From an uncultured Acidimicrobiaceae bacterium (GTDB taxonomy: Bacteria > Actinomycetota > Acidimicrobiia > Acidimicrobiales > Ilumatobacteraceae): a stretch of 10,597 bases of DNA. The notes beneath the pieces were generated by a model, which had not been told where the DNA came from, searched no databases, and saw only the letters and a program-made list of their open reading frames with translations. This document shows positions 1 to 6,605 of this stretch, piece by piece. Within the stretch, counting starts at the first letter, position 1. Each line of letters starts with the position of its first letter. The DNA lies in contig CAIXHI010000382.1 in NCBI GenBank assembly GCA_903919215.1, forward strand, positions 1 through 10,597, written 5' to 3'. Position numbers and translations under genes: made by a program.

Positions 1-825
1 GGCCACAGCCACACCGCACGGGTTCGCATGCTTCACGATCACGCACGCCGGACGACCGAAGCGCTGCACCAGCTTCCACGCAGCCTCTGTGTCGTACAGG
101 TTGAGGTAGCTGAGCTCCTTGCCCTGGTGCTGCACCGCGGCGTCCCACCAACTCGTGGCGCCGGCGAAGCGGTAGCGGGCGCCCTGCTGGTGGGGGTTCT
201 CGCCGTAGCGCAACGTCTGCGCGCGTTCGAGCGACAGGTGCAGGCCGATCGGCAGTTCGTCCTTCGAATCGGGTGACGGCGCATCGAACCAGTTGGCGAT
301 CGCAGCGTCGTACGCGGCGATCGTGGCGAACGCATCGCGTGCCAGACGGCGACGAGTGGCCGACGACAGCTTCCCGCCGGCGCTGATCTCCTGCAGCACC
401 ACCCCGTAGTCGGACGGGTTCACGACCACACCGACGTGTGCATGGTTCTTGGCCGCCGCACGCACCATCGCCGGGCCACCGATGTCGATGAGTTCGATGC
501 TCGGATTCGAGCTGAACGGGTACAGGTTCACGACGACGAGATCGATCGCCTCGATACCGTGCGCAGCCATGTCGGCCTGGTGCTCGGGCTTGGTGGGGTC
601 GGCCAGCAGACCGCCGTGCACCTTCGGGTGCAGGGTGACGACGCGGTGGTCGAGGATGGCCGGCAACCCGGTGAGATCGGCCAGGTCGGTGACCTCGACA
701 CCGGCGTCGGCGATGGCCTTCGCGGTGCCACCGCTACTGACGATCCGCCACCCGGCGGCATGCAGGCCGCGGGCGAGATCGACGATCCCGGACTTGTCGT
801 ACACAGAGAGCAGCGCGATGGGCAT
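1..825 (-). CDS. purH: Bifunctional AICAR transformylase/IMP cyclohydrolase PurH, partial (C-terminus off the left edge)
   Basis: PurH catalyses the last two steps of de novo IMP synthesis in the cytoplasm: formyl transfer from 10-formyl-THF to AICAR, then ring closure. The 275 visible codons begin MPIALLSVYDKSGI, the conserved start of the MGS-like cyclohydrolase domain. SGGTAKAI (about residues 31-38), TLHPKVHGGLLAD (64-76) and VRAAAKNH (121-128) are family hallmarks. The transformylase domain then begins with RYGENPHQ (206-213) and reaches KHANPCG (265-271), which contains the catalytic Lys-His pair. The family is about 510-530 residues, so roughly half is missing only because the window ends; the frame is open to base 1. 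I chose ATG at 825 because it gives the canonical N-terminus, a stop lies 15 codons upstream, and a -10-like TACATT sits 6 bases before it with no Shine-Dalgarno sequence. The family call is near certain. Confidence 0.97.
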   Translation of the reverse strand, partial: MPIALLSVYDKSGIVDLARGLHAAGWRIVSSGGTAKAIADAGVEVTDLADLTGLPAILDHRVVTLHPKVHGGLLADPTKPEHQADMAAHGIEAIDLVVVNLYPFSSNPSIELIDIGGPAMVRAAAKNHAHVGVVVNPSDYGVVLQEISAGGKLSSATRRRLARDAFATIAAYDAAIANWFDAPSPDSKDELPIGLHLSLERAQTLRYGENPHQQGARYRFAGATSWWDAAVQHQGKELSYLNLYDTEAAWKLVQRFGRPACVIVKHANPCGVAVA

Positions 826-838
826 GTACAAAATGTAC
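826..838. repeat. Short inverted repeat GTACA-AAA-TGTAC abutting the purH start
   Basis: Five-base arms flank a three-base A-rich centre. The element covers the proposed -10 box and the gap up to the start codon of purH. A protein bound here would block initiation, so an operator is possible. The arms are short and GTAC is itself a palindrome, so chance is a serious alternative. Confidence 0.3.
832..837 (-). promoter_or_regulatory. Putative -10 box (TACATT) of a leaderless purH transcript
   Basis: Read on the minus strand, TACATT fits the actinobacterial TANNNT -10 consensus and ends 6 bases before the purH ATG. There is no purine-rich ribosome binding site between it and the start. A transcription start about 7 bases after a -10 box would fall on the ATG, which is the leaderless arrangement common in actinobacteria. 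I see no convincing -35. This is inference from spacing. Confidence 0.45.
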
Positions 839-867
839 GTGGCCGCGCGAGGTGCGCGAGCAGTGTC

Positions 868-894
868 TTAACAAGGTGTACGGTTCGCGATAAC
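868..894 (+). promoter_or_regulatory. Candidate promoter for the small membrane protein gene in the divergent intergenic region
   Basis: TTAACA at 868-873 resembles a -35 and GATAAC at 889-894 resembles a -10 (4 of 6 matches), with a short 15-base spacer. An alternative -10 is TACGGT at 879-884, which fits TANNNT. Either would leave a leader of roughly 30-40 bases before the GTG at 930. The 104-base gap between two divergent genes must hold promoters for both, but which hexamers are used cannot be settled by eye. Confidence 0.25.
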
Positions 895-917
895 GGAGTC
901 AGTATCACCAACACATC

Positions 918-923
918 GGGAGG
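918..923 (+). promoter_or_regulatory. Ribosome binding site GGGAGG deciding the GTG start at 930
   Basis: GGGAGG lies 6 bases before GTG at 930-932, an ideal Shine-Dalgarno distance. It supports a GTG start for the membrane protein gene, and no competing ATG has such a site. Confidence 0.65.
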
Positions 924-929
924 CATTCC

Positions 930-1532
930 GTGGACCTCAGTAAATTCAAAACATCTGATTGGTTGAAGGTCGGCGGCGGCGTTGTCATGCTGATCGCTGG
1001 ATTCCTCACCTGGTGGCAGCCGAGCTGCCCGAGCGGTCGCGGAGCGGCCTGCGACGCGGCGATCGACTCGCTGGGTCTCGACTTCACTGCGTTCGATCTC
1101 ACGTTCAGCGGCTTGTTCCCGTGGCTCCTGCTCGTGGCCGTCGGCGCGCTGACGTTCCTCGCTGCGGCTGGCATCTTCAAGCTCCCGCCGAAGTTCCCGC
1201 TGCCGATCATCTTCCTGGCCGCCTCGGCGTACAGCCTGATCTTCGTCGTCGGCCGCTTCTTCATCGATCCGTTCGAAACCGGCCTCGGCCTCGGCGGCGA
1301 GACCGAGCGCGGCATCGGCCTCTACATGGCACTTGTCGCCGTGGTGCTGACCCTCGTGGGTTCGCTCCAGGGCTTCAAGGAGTCGGGCGGAAACCTGAAC
1401 GATCTCAAGGACGTCAACAAGCTCAAGGCATCGTTCGGCGGTGGTGGTCACCCCGGTGGCAGCACTCCCCCGCCGCCGCCCCCGCCCCCCGGCATGACGC
1501 CCCCGCCGCCGCCGCCCCCGCCGGCCGGCTGA
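930..1532 (+). CDS. Small four-helix membrane protein with a double octaproline C-terminal tail, function unknown
   Basis: A 200-residue protein starting at GTG with a strong ribosome binding site. I see four hydrophobic helices at about residues 13-29, 60-82, 90-111 and 128-147. The first loop carries Cys33 and Cys41, which could form a disulfide if that loop is outside the cell. A charged stretch (ESGGNLNDLKDVNKLK, 151-166) follows the last helix, then a glycine-rich linker. The tail has two runs of exactly eight prolines (180-187 and 191-198) separated by GMT, ending in AG. By helix count and the positive-inside rule the tail should be cytoplasmic, where it could bind a partner domain or act as a flexible tether. 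Many actinobacterial membrane proteins have proline-rich tails, but I cannot name this family. It is a single gene, diverging from purH and closed by the hairpin at 1552-1581. The reading frame is well supported; the function is unknown. Confidence 0.85.
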   Translation: MDLSKFKTSDWLKVGGGVVMLIAGFLTWWQPSCPSGRGAACDAAIDSLGLDFTAFDLTFSGLFPWLLLVAVGALTFLAAAGIFKLPPKFPLPIIFLAASAYSLIFVVGRFFIDPFETGLGLGGETERGIGLYMALVAVVLTLVGSLQGFKESGGNLNDLKDVNKLKASFGGGGHPGGSTPPPPPPPPGMTPPPPPPPPAG

Positions 1533-1551
1533 GCAGTCACACATTCCTCGA

Positions 1552-1581
1552 CAAGTGCCCCGCCAAACGGCGGGGCACTTG
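1552..1581 (+). terminator. Perfect 13-bp hairpin, probable transcription terminator
   Basis: CAAGTGCCCCGCC pairs perfectly with GGCGGGGCACTTG around an AAAC loop, starting 19 bases after the stop of the membrane protein gene. There is no U tract, which is common for actinobacterial terminators. It separates this gene from the exporter operon that starts at 1611. Because it is symmetric it could also serve as a processing or mRNA-stability element. Confidence 0.65.
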
Positions 1582-1602
1582 CGCGTTCGGGCCACGTATG
1601 GT

Positions 1603-1607
1603 GGAGG
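1603..1607 (+). promoter_or_regulatory. Ribosome binding site GGAGG of the ABC ATPase, overlapping the region of a possible -10 box
   Basis: GGAGG ends 3 bases before the ATG at 1611, slightly close but workable. TATGGT at 1597-1602 fits TANNNT and lies just upstream. If it were the -10, the transcript would start near the ATG and exclude this site. With no good -35 visible, the actual promoter between the hairpin and the gene remains open. Confidence 0.45.
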
Positions 1608-1610
1608 TCC

Positions 1611-2537
1611 ATGACGGAATCGCTGATCGTCGCCCGCCAACTCGTCAAACGCTTCGGCGAGTTCACCGCCGTCGACGGCATCGATGTCGAGGTGCAGCGT
1701 GGAGAAGCGTTCGGCTTCCTCGGCCCCAACGGCGCGGGCAAGAGCAGCACGATGCGCATGATCGGGTGCGTCTCACCCGTCACCAGCGGATCGCTGCGCC
1801 TGTTCGGCCTCGACCCCGCAACCCACGGCGCGCAGATTCGTCGCCGCCTCGGGGTGGTGCCGCAACTCGACACTCTCGACACCGAACTGACGGTGCAGGA
1901 GAACCTGTGGCTGTATGGCCGCTACTTCGACCTGTCACGCTCCGAGGCCAAACGGCGGGCCAAAGAACTGCTGGAGTTTGCACAGCTCGCTGATCGCGCC
2001 GACAGCATCGTCGACCACCTCAGCGGCGGGATGAAGCGGCGCCTCTCGATCGCCCGTTCGCTGATCAACGAACCCGAGATGCTGCTGCTCGACGAACCCA
2101 CCACCGGCCTCGACCCACAAGCGCGGCACGTGTTGTGGGACCGCTTGTACCGGCTGAAGCAGCAAGGCGTGACACTGGTGCTCACCACGCACTACATGGA
2201 CGAGGCCGAGCAACTCTGCGACCGCCTGGTGGTGATGGACCAGGGCAAGATCGTCGCCGAGGGTTCGCCGCGCGAACTGATCGATCGCTACTCCACTCGC
2301 GAGGTGCTCGAGCTGCGTTTCACGGCGGGCACCAACGAGGCACTCGCCCCGCAGGTGCAGGGCATCGGCGAGCGTCAGGAACTGCTGCCCGACAGGGTGC
2401 TGGTGTACGCCGACGACGGCGAGGCCGCGCTCGCCGCGACGCACGCACGCGGCCTGCAGCCCGAGAGCGCGCTCGTGCGGCGCTCGAGCCTGGAGGACGT
2501 GTTCTTGTTGCTCACCGGCCGGACGTTGGCGGACTGA
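1611..2537 (+). CDS. ABC-2 exporter ATP-binding protein, NodI/DrrA type
   Basis: This 308-residue cytoplasmic ATPase drives export by the two permeases encoded next to it. The nucleotide-binding domain is complete: Walker A GPNGAGKS (38-45), Q-loop Gln85, signature LSGGM (137-141), Walker B LLLDEP with D161/E162, TTGLDP D-loop, and switch His194. The runs LSGGMKRRLSIARSLIN and DEPTTGLDPQARH are typical of NodI and related lipooligosaccharide or drug exporters. The C-terminal 85 residues end in RRSSLEDVFLLLTGRTL, the tail signature of DrrA-like proteins. Length is normal for the family. The stop is one base before the start of the first permease, so the genes are co-transcribed and probably translationally coupled. 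Substrate cannot be read from the sequence; lipids, glycolipids, polyketide-like drugs or carbohydrates are all handled by relatives. Confidence 0.93.
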   Translation: MTESLIVARQLVKRFGEFTAVDGIDVEVQRGEAFGFLGPNGAGKSSTMRMIGCVSPVTSGSLRLFGLDPATHGAQIRRRLGVVPQLDTLDTELTVQENLWLYGRYFDLSRSEAKRRAKELLEFAQLADRADSIVDHLSGGMKRRLSIARSLINEPEMLLLDEPTTGLDPQARHVLWDRLYRLKQQGVTLVLTTHYMDEAEQLCDRLVVMDQGKIVAEGSPRELIDRYSTREVLELRFTAGTNEALAPQVQGIGERQELLPDRVLVYADDGEAALAATHARGLQPESALVRRSSLEDVFLLLTGRTLAD

Positions 2538-2538
2538 C

Positions 2539-3318
2539 ATGACCACCGGAGCATTCCGGGTCGCTGGCTGGCACCTCGCGCTGTACCGCCGCTTGTGGCG
2601 GATGAACCTGTTGTCGTCCTTCGTGCAACCACTGATGTACCTGCTGGGACTCGGTGTCGGCGTGGGCGCCCTCGTCGACCGCAACTCCGCGTCGGGCGCC
2701 ACATTGGGTGGCGCGTCGTATGTGGCCTTCGTGGCCCCCGGTCTCCTGATCACAGCAGCAATGGCACTCGGCGCGATCGAGAGCATGTGGTCGGTGATGG
2801 GCGGCCTCAAGTGGCAGCGCGGCTATCACGGCATCGCCGCCACGCCGCTGGAGGCACGCGACATCGTGCTCGGCCACGGGGTCTGGATCGCCGTGCGCTG
2901 CGGATTGTCCGCTACCGCTGTCGCCGCTGCGCTCGCCTACTTCCCCGACACCCGCTCGTGGGGCCTGCTGCCCGCGGTACCCGTTGCGATGCTCGTCGGC
3001 CTGTCGTTCGCAATGCCGATCATGGCGTTCTCGATCAACACCGAGACCGACGGTGCGTTCGCCGCCATCCAGCGGTTCGTGATCATCCCGCTGTTCCTCT
3101 TCGGTGGCGCGTTCTACCCGCTGTCGCAACTGCCCGTCGGCGTGCAATGGATCGCCAAGGCAGCCCCGTTGTGGCATGGCGTGATCGTGGCCCGCGGCTT
3201 CACCACCCACTCCGCCGGTGCCCTGTGGGCCGTCGGCCACCTCGCCTACGTGGTCGCGTTCGCATTCGCCGGCACGACCCTGGCGGTACGCAACCTGCGC
3301 CGGAAGTTGTACTCGTGA
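2539..3318 (+). CDS. ABC-2 type permease, first of two
   Basis: A 259-residue integral membrane protein with six likely helices at about 25-45, 62-82, 114-134, 142-165, 177-197 and 232-252. The ATPLEARDIVLG segment (101-112) between helices 2 and 3 matches the region of ABC-2 permeases thought to contact the ATPase. FLFGGAFYPLSQLP (186-199) corresponds to the conserved FLFSGxFFPxxxLP-like motif of NodJ and DrrB proteins. It starts one base after the ATPase stop and its TGA overlaps the GTG of the second permease. Two unlike permeases with one ATPase suggest a heterodimeric channel. Family assignment is secure; the transported compound is unknown. Confidence 0.9.
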   Translation: MTTGAFRVAGWHLALYRRLWRMNLLSSFVQPLMYLLGLGVGVGALVDRNSASGATLGGASYVAFVAPGLLITAAMALGAIESMWSVMGGLKWQRGYHGIAATPLEARDIVLGHGVWIAVRCGLSATAVAAALAYFPDTRSWGLLPAVPVAMLVGLSFAMPIMAFSINTETDGAFAAIQRFVIIPLFLFGGAFYPLSQLPVGVQWIAKAAPLWHGVIVARGFTTHSAGALWAVGHLAYVVAFAFAGTTLAVRNLRRKLYS

Positions 3319-4109
3319 GCGGCGAACTGCGCATCCTTCCCGTGGCGTTCACCGCGCGCCGACCGCAGCGGATGATCGAGCGGCACATCGTTGCCTACCG
3401 GCGGCAATGGCTGATCATCGTCAGCGGTTTCTTCGAGCCGCTGTTCTACTTGCTCAGCATGCGCGCCGGGCTCGGCAACCTGGTCGGCAAGGTCTCGGTG
3501 GCCGGCACACAGGTGCCGTACGACGCGTTCGTGGCACCTGCGCTGATGGCGTCGTCGGCGATGAACGGCGCGATCTTCGACTCGACCGGGAACGTGCTGC
3601 ACCGTCTGAAGTACGCGCGCATCTACGACGCTGCACTGGCCACCCCGATGAGTCCGACCGACGTGGCGATGGGTGAGATCGGGTGGGCACTGTTGCGCGG
3701 CCAGCTCTACTCGATCAGCTTTCTCGGGGTGATGGCGGCGCTCGGGCTGGTGCAGTCGTGGTGGGTGTTGATGGCCTTGCCCGCGTGCGCGCTCATCGGA
3801 CTCACCTTCGCCGGCATCGGTTTCGCCGGCACGACGTACATGCGCGGTTGGGCCGACATGGACATCGTCAACACCGCCACCATGCCGCTGTTCTTGTTCT
3901 CGGCCACGTTCTTCCCTGCCGCCAGCTACGGCAGTTGGGCCTGGGTGGTGCAACTTTCACCGCTCTACCACGGCGTCGCACTGGTGCGCGCGGCGAACGC
4001 CGGCGTGTGGACCGCATCCATCCTCGCCCACATCGCGGTCCTGCTCCTGGTGTCGATCATCGCGCTGTCCATCGCCGCCAGACGCCTGGACGTACTACTG
4101 CGCAAGTGA
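3315..4109 (+). CDS. ABC-2 type permease, second of two
   Basis: A 264-residue membrane protein starting at GTG inside a GTGA overlap with the first permease. The same frame is open for hundreds of bases upstream, but that stretch only shadows the first permease, so the overlap start is preferred. Likely helices lie near 33-50, 73-93, 124-145, 150-172, 185-203 and 236-255. FFEPLFYLLSMRAGLG (39-54) and PLFLFSATFFPAASY (191-205) are classic NodJ/ABC-2 elements, and ATPMSPTDVAMGE (109-121) parallels the ATPLEARD segment of its partner. Compared with the first permease it has a longer basic N-terminus. Together with the ATPase it completes an exporter. An alternative start at the internal ATG (residue 20) would shorten it but keep all helices. 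Confidence 0.9.
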   Translation: MSGELRILPVAFTARRPQRMIERHIVAYRRQWLIIVSGFFEPLFYLLSMRAGLGNLVGKVSVAGTQVPYDAFVAPALMASSAMNGAIFDSTGNVLHRLKYARIYDAALATPMSPTDVAMGEIGWALLRGQLYSISFLGVMAALGLVQSWWVLMALPACALIGLTFAGIGFAGTTYMRGWADMDIVNTATMPLFLFSATFFPAASYGSWAWVVQLSPLYHGVALVRAANAGVWTASILAHIAVLLLVSIIALSIAARRLDVLLRK

Positions 4110-4152
4110 CCGCAGCCACCCCGGCAACCGGACCCCCGATGAGCCGCGCTGA

Positions 4153-4158
4153 TAGCGT
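4153..4158 (+). promoter_or_regulatory. Putative -10 box (TAGCGT) of a leaderless Rieske oxygenase transcript
   Basis: TAGCGT fits TANNNT and ends 6 bases before the GTG at 4165, the same spacing as the purH element. No Shine-Dalgarno sequence precedes the GTG. This suggests the oxygenase has its own leaderless promoter in the 55-base gap after the exporter operon, although readthrough from the operon is also possible because no terminator hairpin is visible there. Confidence 0.4.
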
Positions 4159-4164
4159 CGATCT

Positions 4165-5379
4165 GTGACCTCCCCAACTTGGCAACGCCCCGGGTACGCC
4201 TTCGACCCTGCGGAGGTGCAGTCACTGCCCAACACGGCCTATGCCAGCCCCGTGGTGTTCGAGCGGGAGATGCAGCGTGCGTTCTCACCCGAGAACGGCC
4301 TCAAGTACGTCGGTCACGACATTCTGTTGCCCCTCGGCGGCCACCGCCGTAGCGACGGCGACGAGCGCTTGGTGCTCACACGCGACCCCGATGGCTCCGT
4401 CCATCTGCTGGCCAACCTGTGCACCCACGCCTGCCGGCCGATCCTCAGCCATGACGAGCCGATCAACAAGCCGCGCCTGGCATGCGAGTTCCACGACTGG
4501 TCGTTCCGCTCCGACGGTTCGCTGATCGGCGGCGCGAACTTCGACCTGGGCCGCGGCGACGCAGCCGAAGCCCGACGCGACGCGCTGAAGATCCCCGGCT
4601 TCGACTTGCTCAGCTGGCACGGCTTCCACTTCGCCGTCGACCCCGATCAGCGCGATTCGTACGCCGCCGACCTGGCCCGTATCGACTCCGACTTCGCCGA
4701 ACGCGGCGTGGACCAGTGGCTCGACCTTGACGACTGTGTGTTGCACTCCACCCACGACGATCCGTACTACGGCGACTGGAAAGCGTTCCTGGAGGTCTTC
4801 GGCGACTGCTACCACGTGCCGCCGTACCACCCCGGTCTGGCCTCGTTCGTCGACTGCGGTTCCATCGAGTGGACCTTCGGCGAGAACTTCCACGCACAGT
4901 TCCTCACGCTCTCCGACGAGCGCGGCGCCACCTCGGCGAAGTACGCCGAATGGGCCGACGGTCTCGACGTGTACTACGCGAAGCGCGGCGAGCCCACACC
5001 GCGCATGGGCGTCGGCTGGGTAGGCATCTATCCCAACCTGATGTTCGAGGTCTACAACGGCCTGCGGGTGTTGTCCGTGATCGTGCCGACGGGCTTCGGC
5101 GAGTACATCAATCGCGTGCACTACTGCGTGCCTGCGGACATGGAGACGCTCGTGCCCGGCCTGGCGCAATCGATCGTCGACGCCTTCGAGGAGACCGTGG
5201 TGGAAGACCACGACCTCGTTGAGCGTCGCCACGACGGCATGGTCACCGCCCGCTCGCTCGGACTCACGTTCGACAACTACAGCGCCAACCTCGCCGGGCT
5301 GTCGCTGGAGGCCGGCGTGTCGCACTTCCACGACTGGTGGAACCGTCGCGTCGGGGTGCCCGAACCGTCACTCAGCTGA
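4165..5379 (+). CDS. Rieske non-heme iron oxygenase, alpha (catalytic) subunit
   Basis: A 404-residue protein of the aromatic-ring-hydroxylating/choline-monooxygenase-like Rieske family, which uses O2 and electrons from a reductase to hydroxylate or demethylate a substrate. The Rieske [2Fe-2S] ligands are C86-x-H88 (CTHAC) and C107-x2-H110 (CEFHDW). The mononuclear iron site is visible as FGDCYHVPPYHPG, with H217 and H222 five residues apart as in naphthalene dioxygenase and bridging D214. A third carboxylate is likely in VVEDHDLVER (D348 or D350). The length is typical. GTG at 4165 is the only start that keeps the N-terminal helix before the Rieske domain. No ferredoxin, reductase or small beta subunit is encoded in the window, so its electron partner must lie elsewhere. 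It is followed after 77 bases by the thiolase-like gene. Substrate is unknown; the neighbours suggest a lipid-like or cyclic compound. Confidence 0.92.
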   Translation: MTSPTWQRPGYAFDPAEVQSLPNTAYASPVVFEREMQRAFSPENGLKYVGHDILLPLGGHRRSDGDERLVLTRDPDGSVHLLANLCTHACRPILSHDEPINKPRLACEFHDWSFRSDGSLIGGANFDLGRGDAAEARRDALKIPGFDLLSWHGFHFAVDPDQRDSYAADLARIDSDFAERGVDQWLDLDDCVLHSTHDDPYYGDWKAFLEVFGDCYHVPPYHPGLASFVDCGSIEWTFGENFHAQFLTLSDERGATSAKYAEWADGLDVYYAKRGEPTPRMGVGWVGIYPNLMFEVYNGLRVLSVIVPTGFGEYINRVHYCVPADMETLVPGLAQSIVDAFEETVVEDHDLVERRHDGMVTARSLGLTFDNYSANLAGLSLEAGVSHFHDWWNRRVGVPEPSLS

Positions 5380-5388
5380 CCCATTCTG

Positions 5389-5394
5389 TAAGGT
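5389..5394 (+). promoter_or_regulatory. Weak candidate -10 box (TAAGGT) for the aldolase-like pair
   Basis: TAAGGT fits TANNNT and is preceded directly by TG. It lies just after the oxygenase stop and would give a leader of about 55 bases before the thiolase-like gene. There is no convincing -35, and cotranscription with the oxygenase is equally plausible. Confidence 0.22.
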
Positions 5395-5445
5395 GACACA
5401 AGCGTCAAGCGGCGGGGGCCGCCCACGCGGCACACCTTTGGAAGC

Positions 5446-5450
5446 GGGGA
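5446..5450 (+). promoter_or_regulatory. Ribosome binding site GGGGA deciding the ATG at 5457
   Basis: GGGGA ends 6 bases before ATG at 5457 but touches the in-frame ATG at 5451. The spacing therefore favours 5457, giving MSDQPRSAIVGIG as the N-terminus and removing two residues from the longest frame. Confidence 0.55.
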
Positions 5451-5456
5451 ATGCGA

Positions 5457-6605
5457 ATGAGTGACCAACCACGGAGCGCGATCGTCGGGATCGGACGCAC
5501 CGCGTACACGCGCAACTCCGGGCGCACACCGCTGGCGATGGCGGTGGAGGCCGCACGCGCCGCCTTCGATGATGCAGGCCTGCCCACCAGTGTGCTCGAC
5601 GGCGTGACCTGCTTCCACACCATGGACTCGGCCTTCCCGATGGATGTGGCGCTGGCCCTCGGCACCACCGAGCTGGAGTTCTCCAACGCGATGTACGCGG
5701 GCGGCAACTCGGTGGCCGAGGTCGTGCGCACCGCGGCCGCGATGGTCGACACCGGCATCTGCAAGGCGGTGCTGGTGTACCGCTCGTTGAACGGTCGCTC
5801 GGGTGCCCGCTACGGCACGGTGGCCGGGCCGATCGAGGTGCCTGGCGAGATGCAGTTCTCTGCGCCGCACGGCTACATGCTGCCGCCGCAGTGGATTGCG
5901 ATGTGGGCCTCGCGGCACCAGGCCGTCTACGGCAGCACCTGCGAAGATCTGGGCCAGATCGCGATCACCCAGCGCGGGCACGCAGTGCCCAATGAGCACG
6001 CAATCAGCCGCACACCGATCACGATGGACGACTATCTCGCCGGCCGGTGGGTGAACGAACCGTTCCGCGTGTTCGACTGCGCCTACGAGGTCGACGGTGC
6101 CGTGGCACTGCTGATCGTCTCCACCGACCTGCTGCCCGACGTGAAGTCCGAACCGGTGTGGATGCTCGGCTCGTCGAACAGCCAGAGCGGTGTCGGTTGG
6201 GTGCAATGGGACGACCCGACCTCGATGTACTCACGTTCCGCCGGCCCGAAGATCTGGCAACGCACTGGTCTGAAACCGTCCGATATCGACGTGGCGTGCA
6301 TGTACGACTGCTTCACCTACACGGTGATGGCCACGATGGAGGACTTTGGGTTCTGCGAGAAGGGTCAGGTCGGTGAGTACTTCGCCAGTGGACGAGCCAC
6401 CTATGGCGGCGACGTCGTGGTGAACCCCCACGGCGGCCTGCTGTCCGAGGGCTACGTGCACGGTCTCAACCACCACTACGAAGCCGTGCTGCAATTGCGC
6501 GGTCAGGCAGGTGTGCGCCAGGTACCCGACGCGAAGTTGGCGTTGGTCACTGCTGGCGCCGGCCCCTACGGCGGAGCCAACGTGCTCGGAAAGGACAAGC
6601 CGTGA
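5457..6605 (+). CDS. Thiolase-superfamily protein lacking catalytic cysteines, probable Ltp2-like retro-aldolase subunit
   Basis: A 382-residue protein with the thiolase fold (SCP-x/lipid-transfer type): AIVGIGRTAYTR at the N-terminus, NPHGGLLSEG (323-332), and QLRGQAGVRQV (346-356) near the end. Where SCP2 thiolases have the nucleophilic Cys, it reads MYAGGNS with Tyr80. The HDCF histidine is Tyr283 (MYDCF), the GHPLG histidine is Tyr333 (GYVHG), and the C-terminal cysteine loop is TAGAGPYGG without Cys. Ltp2, the steroid side-chain aldolase, is known to lack the thiolase cysteines and to replace oxyanion-hole histidines with tyrosines, so C-C cleavage of a beta-hydroxyacyl-CoA is the likely reaction. 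Its TGA overlaps the GTG of the DUF35 gene, matching the obligate Ltp2-DUF35 complex. The alignment was made by eye. A condensing enzyme or a non-catalytic homologue is possible. It will usually be annotated as acetyl-CoA acetyltransferase, which these residues argue against. Confidence 0.85.
   Translation: MSDQPRSAIVGIGRTAYTRNSGRTPLAMAVEAARAAFDDAGLPTSVLDGVTCFHTMDSAFPMDVALALGTTELEFSNAMYAGGNSVAEVVRTAAAMVDTGICKAVLVYRSLNGRSGARYGTVAGPIEVPGEMQFSAPHGYMLPPQWIAMWASRHQAVYGSTCEDLGQIAITQRGHAVPNEHAISRTPITMDDYLAGRWVNEPFRVFDCAYEVDGAVALLIVSTDLLPDVKSEPVWMLGSSNSQSGVGWVQWDDPTSMYSRSAGPKIWQRTGLKPSDIDVACMYDCFTYTVMATMEDFGFCEKGQVGEYFASGRATYGGDVVVNPHGGLLSEGYVHGLNHHYEAVLQLRGQAGVRQVPDAKLALVTAGAGPYGGANVLGKDKP

Noticed and set aside
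1467..1526. CCG/CCC-rich tract as a microsatellite or structural DNA repeat
   Set aside because: It is in frame and encodes the two proline runs of the membrane protein, so coding explains it; the units are not exact repeats.
528..1640. A 370-codon minus-strand frame spanning the purH start, the intergenic region and the membrane protein gene
   Set aside because: It overlaps two well-supported genes and has a low-complexity, Arg/Glu-rich translation. The purH frame on the same strand is the real one.
2595..3314. An upstream extension of the second permease frame by 240 codons
   Set aside because: This stretch is fully covered by the first permease, and its translation is Arg-rich with no membrane character. 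The GTG at 3315 gives a normal-length permease.
4285..5331. A 348-codon minus-strand open frame opposite the Rieske oxygenase
   Set aside because: The plus frame carries all Rieske and iron ligands; the antisense frame is a codon-bias shadow with no recognisable motif and no ribosome binding site.
5404..5412. GTCAAGCGG upstream of the thiolase-like gene, also found inside the arm of the palindrome at 9401-9408
   Set aside because: A shared 8-9 base word within 10 kb of GC-rich DNA is expected by chance, and the second half of the palindrome is absent at 5404.
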